64,000 nucleotides of DNA from Chloroflexus islandicus (GTDB lineage: Bacteria > Chloroflexota > Chloroflexia > Chloroflexales > Chloroflexaceae): NCBI RefSeq assembly GCF_001650695.1, contig NZ_LWQS01000082.1, positions 1 through 64,000 of the forward strand, given 5' to 3'. Each line of letters begins with the position of its first letter. Position 1 is the first letter of the stretch. Positions 16,623 to 23,909 of this stretch are shown here, piece after piece. The notes beneath the pieces were generated by a model, which was not told the origin of the DNA, made no database searches, and was given only the letters and a program-made list of their open reading frames with translations. The translations under genes and the position numbers were made by a program.

Positions 16623-17657
16623 ATGCAAACCCAACGGCTTGACCCATCCCCAGCAGCGATTGCGCACGCTGCTGAATTACTCCGGCGCGGCGAACTTGTC
16701 GCCTTCCCAACCGAGACCGTCTACGGCCTCGGCGGTCACGCGCTCAATGAAACAGCGGTCGCGGCGATCTTTACCGCCAAAGGCCGCCCGGCCAGCGATC
16801 CCCTGATCGTGCATCTGGCCGATGCCGGCGAATTGCCGATTGTGGCCGCCGCAACACCGCCGCTAGCCACCCAACTGGCTGCCGCCTTCTGGCCCGGCCC
16901 GCTCACCCTCATCTTGCCCCGCCACCCGCGGGTGCCGCTCGCCGTCACCGCCGGACGCGAAACAGTGGCGGTGCGGGTGCCGGCCCACCCGGTCGCGCAC
17001 GCGCTGCTGGTCGCCGCCGGTGTGCCAGTAGCTGCACCGAGCGCCAACCGCTTCGGCCATACCAGCCCCACTACCGCCGGCCACGTACTGGCCGATCTTG
17101 CGGGCCGGATTGCTGCCGTCATTGATGGTGGCGCCACCCCGATCGGGATCGAGTCGACCGTGCTCGACTGCACCACCACCCCACCCACCCTGCTCCGTCC
17201 CGGCGGGATTAGTCTCGAAGCGCTGGAGGCCGTGATCGGGCCGGTACAGGTGCGCACGCGCCCCACCGCAGGCGAACAGCACGGCCTTGCCTCACCCGGC
17301 CTGCTCGACCGCCACTATGCGCCCGATCACGAATTATGGCTATTCAGCGGCCCACCGGCAGCAGCCCTTGTCCGCCTGCGCACCGAAGCGGAAGCGGCGC
17401 TGCGCGCCGGGTTGCGCGTTGGCGTGCTCTTGCCCGACGACGATCTCGCCCTCATGCGCGATCTCCCGGTCGAGATCGAATCGCTCGGCCCGGCCAACGA
17501 TCCGGCCACGATGGCCCACCGCCTCTACGCTGCCCTCCGCGCCCTCGACTCCCGCCAACCCGATCGCATGCTAGCCCGCGACCTCGACGACGCTGGCCTT
17601 GGCCGCGCCATCCGCGACCGGCTACGGCGAGCCGCGGCGCGGGTGGTGGAGGTTTGA
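16623..17657 (+). CDS. L-threonylcarbamoyladenylate synthase (Sua5/YwlC/TsaC family)
   Basis: The 344-residue protein makes threonylcarbamoyl-AMP from threonine, bicarbonate and ATP, the first step of t6A37 tRNA modification. The N-terminal YrdC-like domain (about 1-205) has the active-site KGRPASDPL block and the ATP-binding PSANRFGHTSPTTA. The extra C-terminal domain of about 120 residues matches the long Sua5 form rather than short TsaC. The ATG at 16623 is preferred over the overlapping TTG at 16620. It is followed by a promoter-like sequence that starts inside its last codons and drives the restriction-modification genes. Confidence 0.92.
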   Translation: MQTQRLDPSPAAIAHAAELLRRGELVAFPTETVYGLGGHALNETAVAAIFTAKGRPASDPLIVHLADAGELPIVAAATPPLATQLAAAFWPGPLTLILPRHPRVPLAVTAGRETVAVRVPAHPVAHALLVAAGVPVAAPSANRFGHTSPTTAGHVLADLAGRIAAVIDGGATPIGIESTVLDCTTTPPTLLRPGGISLEALEAVIGPVQVRTRPTAGEQHGLASPGLLDRHYAPDHELWLFSGPPAAALVRLRTEAEAALRAGLRVGVLLPDDDLALMRDLPVEIESLGPANDPATMAHRLYAALRALDSRQPDRMLARDLDDAGLGRAIRDRLRRAAARVVEV

Positions 17658-17682
17658 CGGGGGTCGAGCAATAAGCTAAAAT
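17654..17682 (+). promoter_or_regulatory. Candidate promoter of the restriction-modification cassette
   Basis: TTGACG at 17654-17659 and TAAAAT at 17677-17682 are separated by 17 bases, about 44 bases before the methyltransferase ATG. The -35 hexamer overlaps the stop of the preceding gene. Confidence 0.5.
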
Positions 17683-17725
17683 CTGAAAAGATGTTCTATG
17701 TTTGCAAAAGGATGTCTTGACCACT

Positions 17726-18556
17726 ATGGAAGCGCCAAACGCTGTGCAACTTATCCTTGGCGATTGCCGAGATGTCTTAAAAACGTTGCCATCCGACTCA
17801 GTTGACCTTATTTTCACCTCGCCGCCGTACGCCGATCGGCGTAAACATACGTATGGCGGTATTGCTCCTGAAGAATATGTGGAGTGGTTTTTGCCAATTG
17901 GTCAAGAATTGTTGCGTGTTCTGAAACCAGATGGTACGTTCATTCTCAATATCAAAGAGAAAGCTGAAAATGGTGAACGCCACACCTATGTGATTGAGCT
18001 TATTTTAGCGTTACGCCAACAAGGCTGGCTATGGACGGAAGAATTTATTTGGCATAAGAAAAATTGCTATCCCGGTAAGTGGCCGAATCGCTTTCGTGAT
18101 GCGTGGGAACGCTTGATTCAGTTTAACAAAACCAAGCGTTTCAAAATGTTTCAGGAAGCGGTTATGGTGCCGATGGGCGACTGGGCTGATAAACGGCTCA
18201 AAAATCTGAGCCAAACCGATCTCATCCGAGACAACTCACGGGTTGGCAGCGGTTTTGGGAAACGAGTGGCAAATTGGTTGAGCCGCGATAAAGTATATCC
18301 GACCAATGTGCTGCATCTTGCCACCGAAACCAAAAATCGTCGCCATAGCGCCGTCTTCCCAGAAGCGTTGCCTGAGTGGTTTATCAAACTGTTTACCCAA
18401 GAAGGCGATACGGTACTTGATCCATTTATGGGATCGGGAACCGCCATCAAAGTAGCTCGCCGGATGAACCGGCGTGGAATCGGGATTGAGATCCTGCCGG
18501 AGCATGTTGCACTGGCCAAAGAAGAGATTGCAGAAACAGCGCCAAGATTTCTATGA
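17726..18556 (+). CDS. Type II DNA methyltransferase, beta class (N4-cytosine or N6-adenine)
   Basis: The protein has 276 residues. The catalytic motif IV is TSPPY at about residues 31-35, a form most often seen in N4-methylcytosine enzymes. The AdoMet-binding motif DPFMGSGT is near the C-terminus (from residue 232), giving the beta-class order. The middle is variable and should hold target recognition. The ATG at 17726 is chosen; a TTG at 17717, closer to the AAAGGA box, is an alternative. The 3' end overlaps the endonuclease reading frame. Base composition is visibly lower in GC than the flanking genes, consistent with lateral transfer. The target site is unknown. Confidence 0.88.
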   Translation: MEAPNAVQLILGDCRDVLKTLPSDSVDLIFTSPPYADRRKHTYGGIAPEEYVEWFLPIGQELLRVLKPDGTFILNIKEKAENGERHTYVIELILALRQQGWLWTEEFIWHKKNCYPGKWPNRFRDAWERLIQFNKTKRFKMFQEAVMVPMGDWADKRLKNLSQTDLIRDNSRVGSGFGKRVANWLSRDKVYPTNVLHLATETKNRRHSAVFPEALPEWFIKLFTQEGDTVLDPFMGSGTAIKVARRMNRRGIGIEILPEHVALAKEEIAETAPRFL

Positions 18557-19322
18557 ACAGGAATTATCACCGAGGCTCGGCATTACGTCCAAGCGTAATA
18601 TTGGTTCATTTCATGAGAAGCGCCTCCATAGTTTGCGCAATCTCGAGCTCAAGCAGATTCTTAAGCGTAAAAACCCTTACCTCTTCCGCGCTAAAAATAT
18701 TCTCATTGCGTCTGATCTTATTCGTCTCTTGCTGGAAGCACATTTATCTTCGCAGGAAGAGACCCTATTCGGTGAATTTCTAGAAGGTCTGGCAATACAC
18801 GTATGCAATAAAACCTTCGCCGGCCAAAAATCTACTTTTCCTAGTATTGATCTTGAATTCAGCAAGGAAGGTGTTTATTACATCGTTTCGATCAAGTCAG
18901 GCCCCAATTGGGGCAATGCCGATCAAATTCGCAAGATGCGCGAAAACTTTCGTGAGGCAGCCGATACAATCCGCCAACAACAACCCGGTATCGAGGTAGT
19001 TGCCATTAACGGTTGTTGCTATGGCCAAGATGCTCATCCAGATAAAGGCGACTATCTGAAACTCTGTGGTCAAGCTTTTTGGTCGTTTATCTCAAACGGT
19101 GAAAAGGAGCTGTACAAGCACATTATCGAGCCGCTCGGATTTGAAGCGCGGGAACGTAATGAAGCATTTCAGCAAGCGTATGCCGAGATTATTAATACAT
19201 TCACTGCTGAGTTTATTGCTGATTTCTGTAATGAGCAAGGCGCGATTAACTGGGATAAGTTGATAGAGTTCAACTCATCGCAATTGACAATACGCGAACG
19301 GAAGCGAAAATATCACGCATAA
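18504..19322 (+). CDS. Type II restriction endonuclease, PmeII-like family
   Basis: About 272 residues from the ATG at 18504; a GTG at 18474 and a TTG at 18531 are other in-frame starts, and the true start is uncertain. It overlaps the methyltransferase by about 50 bases in another frame. The conserved core reads HEKRL...KRKNPYLFRAKN, then SSQEETLFGEFLEGLA, then SIDLEF and VSIKSGPNWGN. The Asp of IDLEF and the Lys of SIKSG fit a PD-(D/E)xK nuclease core. The later NGCCYG, LCGQAFWSFIS, EPLGFEAR and WDKLIEFNSS blocks resemble the family annotated as PmeII-type restriction endonucleases, from memory of that family. Its partner is the adjacent methyltransferase. Confidence 0.8.
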   Translation: MLHWPKKRLQKQRQDFYEQELSPRLGITSKRNIGSFHEKRLHSLRNLELKQILKRKNPYLFRAKNILIASDLIRLLLEAHLSSQEETLFGEFLEGLAIHVCNKTFAGQKSTFPSIDLEFSKEGVYYIVSIKSGPNWGNADQIRKMRENFREAADTIRQQQPGIEVVAINGCCYGQDAHPDKGDYLKLCGQAFWSFISNGEKELYKHIIEPLGFEARERNEAFQQAYAEIINTFTAEFIADFCNEQGAINWDKLIEFNSSQLTIRERKRKYHA

Positions 19323-19371
19323 ATAGCGTCAAAGTGGCCTTTCCTTTGCCCTTGCGCGCCGCCGCTCCCCG

Positions 19372-19530
19372 TCTGTCATTGCGCGCCGCCAACGGCGGCG
19401 AAGCAATCTCCCGCGAGCACGGCATCGACCCGCTCAGGCATCATGTCCGCTGAAGCGGGGGATTGCTTCGGGGGCTGCGCCCCCTCGCAATGACATGCGG
19501 AAAAGTACCCCCTCGCAATGACTGTTAGCC
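19372..19530. repeat. Dispersed CATTGCGAG/GCAAT repeat cluster
   Basis: Three half-elements occur: TGTCATTGCGCGCCGCC...GAAGCAATCTCCC, then GGGGGATTGCTTCGG...CTCGCAATGACA, then another CTCGCAATGAC near 19512. They fill the gap between the endonuclease gene and the convergent WD40 gene. Nothing else is seen in this gap. Confidence 0.75.
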
Positions 19531-19609
19531 GATAGCATTGCGCGCCACGCCCGATCCTTCCCCATCCGTTGCTCCCGTGTGTATCCGAAGATGCGCCGTG
19601 ACAGATGGC

Positions 19610-20659
19610 CTACTCTTCCACTCGCCAGACCCGAATCTCGCTGAGGCCAACGTCGACCAGCCACCGGCTGTCAGGGCTAAACAAAAGCTGGTTCAACCTG
19701 CGCGGCGACCCGCTCAACACCCGCACCCGCCGGCCATCGGCCAACCGGCGCAAGGCGATCGTTTGTCGCGGCGGGCCCGACTCGAACAGCGAAAACGTGT
19801 CGTTCGGCGCCTCGCGGTTTGGCGTCGCCAGCCAGTTTCCATCAGGGCTGATCGCCACTGGCATGCTAAATAATCGACTCATCCATGTATCTGCCATAGG
19901 CCGCGCTTGCGCAAATCGCTGCTCATGCACAACCTGCCACGTGCGGGTATCGAAGGTGCGGACGAGGGCAAATTCGCTGAGACTGAGCCGCGATCCGTCA
20001 GGGCTAACGGCAATGTAACTGCTCGGCCAGCTTTGGATGTTACGGATAACTGCCTGTTGGGCAACCTCCACCAACCAAACGCCTTCCCTATGCGTCGAGA
20101 CGACCAAATGCCCGGTGGGTGAAAACGCGAGCGCTTGGATGACCGAGATCGCTGGATCATCAAATCGAATCGTCCCAATCTGCGACTGGCTGCTCACATC
20201 CCAAAACTGCACTTCCGGGCCGCGCGAATGGTGCGATTCGGCTACCGCAAGGATGCGTCCGTCAGGGGAAAAACTGAGATGCATCTCGTAAATATGTTCG
20301 CCGGGCGGCCAGCAATCAAGCTGCCCGATCAACGCACCGCTATTGGGGTCAAAGAGCTTAACCGCGCCGCGCATCGCAACAGCCAGCACCGAACCATCAG
20401 GACGAGACGCCACATAGCCGCCGGCAGGTAGCTCACGGAGCGTTTGATAGCCGGGGAAGCTCACAATGACCGTCTGCTTGTCATTCGCAATCGCCAACCG
20501 GCCATCGGGCAGAAAGGCGGCTGAGCGCGTCACCACTTGCCAAACATACGCCGGCTGCTCTTCTCGCCCGAACCAGAACATCATCATCACCAATGCCAAC
20601 CCGCACAACCCAACCAGCGCCGTTATAGCACCGCCAACCAATAGCAATAGTCGTCGCAT
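19610..20659 (-). CDS. Membrane-anchored WD40-like beta-propeller protein
   Basis: About 349 residues from the ATG at 20659. One N-terminal hydrophobic segment (RRLLLLVGGAITALVGLCG) acts as a signal anchor. WD40-like blades follow, each marked by FSPDGRxLA/VSPDGS-type motifs (for example LSFSPDGRILAVAESH and AISPDGNWLATPN). It is likely exposed outside the cytoplasmic membrane. The start is chosen because it has AAGGA 7 bases upstream and aligns with the paralogue at 22458. A GTG at 20749, itself behind AAGGA and followed by the similar CGACTATTGCT, would add a second hydrophobic segment and may be a duplication of the 5' end. It is one of three related genes in tandem. Confidence 0.75.
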   Translation of the reverse strand: MRRLLLLVGGAITALVGLCGLALVMMMFWFGREEQPAYVWQVVTRSAAFLPDGRLAIANDKQTVIVSFPGYQTLRELPAGGYVASRPDGSVLAVAMRGAVKLFDPNSGALIGQLDCWPPGEHIYEMHLSFSPDGRILAVAESHHSRGPEVQFWDVSSQSQIGTIRFDDPAISVIQALAFSPTGHLVVSTHREGVWLVEVAQQAVIRNIQSWPSSYIAVSPDGSRLSLSEFALVRTFDTRTWQVVHEQRFAQARPMADTWMSRLFSMPVAISPDGNWLATPNREAPNDTFSLFESGPPRQTIALRRLADGRRVRVLSGSPRRLNQLLFSPDSRWLVDVGLSEIRVWRVEE

Positions 20660-20861
20660 CGTTCCATCCTTGAGGATCCCTATCCCTTCCATCCATAGCC
20701 CAACCATTGCTAGCGCAACCAGACCAATAATGATGAGCAATAGTCGCACTGTACCATCCTTGTTGTACCATTACCTCGCAACAGCGTATTGCTGAAAGTT
20801 GCCATCCTGTAAGTATGAACCGGCAAACCTCGCCGATACACCATTGCCATTTAATGCGCCT

Positions 20862-21869
20862 TTACTGATCAGGAGCATTAAATACGGATGGAAGATATGC
20901 CTTGTAGAGGATCCATCCTCGCTCAAACGATTTAAGCTGTCCGGTAAATCTCAGAGACGCGATTGAAGCAAATGCGGATGTTGTTGATGGAGCAACAGTG
21001 AGCTCAGGCGAGGCAACCAATGCACCAGTCTGAATATCAAAAGCATATAAGCGATGTACGCCATTAGTGTCAATCACCGGAAAAATATATAGACTCATCT
21101 CCTCATTCAAGACAGAAGCGCCTTGGAATAAGCCCTGAACACCTGTTACTTCAGATAAGATCTGATTTTCACCAGTTAAAAGGTCTATTCTAACAAATTT
21201 ATTAGATTGATTATAGAAAGTCACACCAATGATAGCGTTATTATGATAAGCAAAATGAAGCAGACCTTCGGTAAGAGGAAAGGTTTCAATTGCAAGAGTT
21301 TGCATATCGATTTGGTAGAGTGCATATCCATTTATACCTATTCCTTCAAAGATGAATTTGTTATTATCAATAATGGAAGTTCCGGGTATCAAGCCGTTTA
21401 ATCCAGAAATGAGTGTATGCGAGCTGATGTTCCCTGTTTCAGGATCAATTTGCACAAAGATATTGGCGCCAAGCGTCGGATTATACTCAATGCCATACAA
21501 CGATCCATTGCTATAGCTTATCAAGCCGATTGCTCTAGAGAATGGCAATGTAGCTGTTATCTCGCCAGTGTTTGTGTCAATGACGAGTAAATGATTCGAA
21601 AGATCATTTCCTTGTGCTGGTTGGAAGTAACGATTATGTTCGTAATCTATTGCTGCGTCGAAAGCAGACACGGCTGTAATTTGAGGAAAGGTATTTAACA
21701 CGTTCATCTGGCCGGTGGTAAGATTGATCTGGAAAAATGTGGTAGACCCGTTATACATCCCTATTGAGTAAACAACATTGTTAGACTGTTGCCACGTAGA
21801 AGCTAATCCCACACTACCGAAACTCAGCACGAAAACAATGAGCGCTATGAAGCAGAGCGTTTTTTTCAT
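20862..21869 (-). CDS. AT-rich secreted propeller-like protein, unknown function
   Basis: The protein has 335 residues with a classical signal peptide (MKKTLCFIALIVFVLSFGSV, cleavage near GLAST). The mature part has repeated blocks of the type YxIDxxTGxI/L (LVIDTNTGEITATL, VQIDPETGNISSH, VRIDLLTGENQIL, YAFDIQTGALVAS), suggesting a beta-propeller. It ends with YKAYLPSVFNAPDQ, similar to the LPxV tails of other Chloroflexota exported proteins. TAGGAG precedes the ATG at 21869. The gene is strikingly AT-rich compared with its GC-rich neighbours and lies between an intact WD40 gene and a broken WD40 paralogue, so it was probably acquired there. No specific function is recognised. Confidence 0.75.
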   Translation of the reverse strand: MKKTLCFIALIVFVLSFGSVGLASTWQQSNNVVYSIGMYNGSTTFFQINLTTGQMNVLNTFPQITAVSAFDAAIDYEHNRYFQPAQGNDLSNHLLVIDTNTGEITATLPFSRAIGLISYSNGSLYGIEYNPTLGANIFVQIDPETGNISSHTLISGLNGLIPGTSIIDNNKFIFEGIGINGYALYQIDMQTLAIETFPLTEGLLHFAYHNNAIIGVTFYNQSNKFVRIDLLTGENQILSEVTGVQGLFQGASVLNEEMSLYIFPVIDTNGVHRLYAFDIQTGALVASPELTVAPSTTSAFASIASLRFTGQLKSFERGWILYKAYLPSVFNAPDQ

Positions 21870-21992
21870 GTCTGCGCTCCTATGTAGCATGAAGATGTTG
21901 GAATTGTATAATCTACTATAATAATCAAAATATAAATGTCAAGTATATAATATGTCTCTGTCTGCTTCCCGCCATACAAGCTCACTCGACAG

Positions 21993-22458
21993 TTCATCCC
22001 AAAACTGCACTTCAGGGCCGCGCGAATAGTGCGATTCGGCTACCGCAAGGACGCCTCCGTCAGGGGCAAAGCTAAGCTGCATTGGCATAGATGTTTTCAC
22101 CGGGCGGCCAGCAATCAAGCTGAACGATTAACGCACCGCGATCGGGATCAAAGAGCTTGATCGCGCCGCGCACCGCGACAGCCAGCCCCGAACCATCAGG
22201 ACGAGCCGCCGCATAGCCGCCGGCAGACAGCTCACGGAGCGTTTGATAGCCGGGGAAGCTCACAATGACCGTCTGCTTGTCATTCGCAATCGCCAACCGG
22301 CCATCGGGCAGAAAGGCGGCTGAGCGCGTTACCACTTGCCAACCATACACCGGCTGATCTTCCCGCCCAAACCAGAACATCATCACCCCCGCTATACCAC
22401 ACAAGACGATCAGCGCTAGTCCGGCGCCCCCGGCCAAGATCAGCAGTCGTCGCTTCAT
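21993..22458 (-). pseudogene. Truncated, frameshifted WD40-protein paralogue
   Basis: The ATG at 22458, behind AAGGA, opens a 128-codon frame. It is nearly identical at DNA level to the 5' half of the gene at 19610-20659 (matching AFLPDGRLAIANDKQTVIV, RPDGSGLAVAVRGAIKL and LDCWPPGENIY). It then shifts frame near 22080 and stops. The homology continues in another frame to about 21993 (equivalent to about 20195 in the intact gene) and breaks off abruptly next to the AT-rich gene. A signal-anchor start and one to two blades remain, so a functional propeller is unlikely. Confidence 0.8.
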
Positions 22459-22490
22459 GTGCGTTCCTTATGGCTGCGAGCATCCCCGCA

Positions 22491-23624
22491 CTAAGATCTA
22501 AGCCCCTCCTCTCCCACCGGCCACACCTGTATCTCGTTGTGCCCGATATCTACCAACCACTGCCCGTCAGGGCTAAACATGAGGTGCCGCGCCCGGTTTT
22601 GACTGCCGCTCAAGCGATACACCTGCTCGCCATCAGCCAGCCGGCGCAGCGCAATCGGCTGTCGTGGCGGATCTTTGCCAACGAAGAGGTCAGCTCCCGA
22701 CGCAGGATAAGCAGCCGGCGCAGCTAACCATTGCCCGTCAGGGCTTATGGCAACGCGCATGCTGTCTAAGCGGAAGGTGTTGGTCAAGGTTGATGGTTCG
22801 GTAGCGGTTGGCGCATCTGATACAGGAAACGTTTGTTCGTGAACAAGCTCCCACGTTGCGGTATCATAGGTCCGGATCGTATAGCCACCCACACTGAGCC
22901 GGGAACCGTCGGGACTAAACGCGATGCTGCCCGCCGGTTCCGCCTGAATTTGGCGCACCACTGCCGGCTGCGCCACGTCAATCAGCCAGACACCCTCCGG
23001 TAAGGTTGTGACGGCGATGTACCGGCCATCGGGACTGAAGGCCAGTTGCCGCGCTACCGTGATGGCCGGGTCGTCGATGCGCACCGACCACAGTTGGCCT
23101 TGGTTCGCGACATTCCAAAGCTGCACTTCGGGGCCATGGGCAGGGTTCGCCTCGGTCACGGCCAAGGTACGGCCATCGGGCGAAAACGCGAGCCACATCT
23201 CGGTCCACTCTTCTGGCGGCAACCAGCAGACAAGGTACGCGCGCACCTTGCCGCTGGCCAGATCATAGATCCTGACCGCGCCACGTTGCCCGACCGCCAA
23301 CCGTGAACTATCGGGACTCACGGCCAGATAGCCGCCGGTGGGAAAGAACGTGAGCGCTTGGTTATCTGGAAAGCTGAGGATGGTGGTCTGGTAGCTGCTC
23401 GCCACCGCTAACCGGCCATCCGGCACAAAGACCGCCGAAAGGTACCCGCCGGACTCCCAGATGTATGCCGGCGGTACCGCCGTCGCCGTCGCTTGGGGCG
23501 AATCGGCCTGCTCATCAGTGACTGATGACAGGAGTTGCCAAAAGACGACACCCATCACGATCGCGAGTCCGAAAAAGATCGCCAGCATGAGGGCGGCTAA
23601 CCCAAACCGTAGTGATCGTTGCAT
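22491..23624 (-). CDS. Membrane-anchored WD40-like beta-propeller protein
   Basis: The protein has 377 residues. The N-terminal anchor is at about residues 6-32 (RFGLAALMLAIFFGLAIVMG), followed by a short linker and WD40-like blades with VSPDSSRLAV, FSPDGRTLAV, FSPDGRYIAV, FSPDGSRLSV, ISPDGQWLA and MFSPDGQWLVD motifs. The start at 23624 has GGGAGGGGG upstream. It is paralogous to the gene at 19610-20659, sharing the same blade order and the PxALRRLADG segment. The truncated paralogue begins 33 bases after its stop, so the group looks like an ancestral tandem operon on the minus strand. The extracytoplasmic role is unknown. Confidence 0.78.
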   Translation of the reverse strand: MQRSLRFGLAALMLAIFFGLAIVMGVVFWQLLSSVTDEQADSPQATATAVPPAYIWESGGYLSAVFVPDGRLAVASSYQTTILSFPDNQALTFFPTGGYLAVSPDSSRLAVGQRGAVRIYDLASGKVRAYLVCWLPPEEWTEMWLAFSPDGRTLAVTEANPAHGPEVQLWNVANQGQLWSVRIDDPAITVARQLAFSPDGRYIAVTTLPEGVWLIDVAQPAVVRQIQAEPAGSIAFSPDGSRLSVGGYTIRTYDTATWELVHEQTFPVSDAPTATEPSTLTNTFRLDSMRVAISPDGQWLAAPAAYPASGADLFVGKDPPRQPIALRRLADGEQVYRLSGSQNRARHLMFSPDGQWLVDIGHNEIQVWPVGEEGLRS

Positions 23625-23868
23625 ACGCCCCCTCCCCATCGCTTGATACGTCTATCTGAACAACACCGCAGTTTAGGCGCGGGATGACCGTATGGCCTTT
23701 ATTATGAATGCACGAGTACCCGGAACGCAATCGTTTTACGCACCGTTTTAAGGTTTCATAACACGCTTGTCTCTTGCTAAAGCACCGTATATCAAGCAGT
23801 TTTTTGCGCTTCTACGCACAATGTTTGCATTCGACAGTTCCACCCGTCTATGTCATGATTAAGGGCAT

Positions 23869-23890
23869 ACCGCGTCAAAGCTGACGTGGT
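23869..23890. promoter_or_regulatory. Operator-like inverted repeat upstream of the GH35 gene
   Basis: ACCGCGTCA and TGACGTGGT form 9-base arms with one mismatch around AAGC, 19 bases before the GH35 ATG. The rest of 23625-23868, between the divergent WD40 and GH35 genes, is AT-richer and probably holds both promoters, but no clear hexamer pair was identified. Confidence 0.35.
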
Positions 23891-23909
23891 GTGATGAGCG
23901 AGGTTGACT

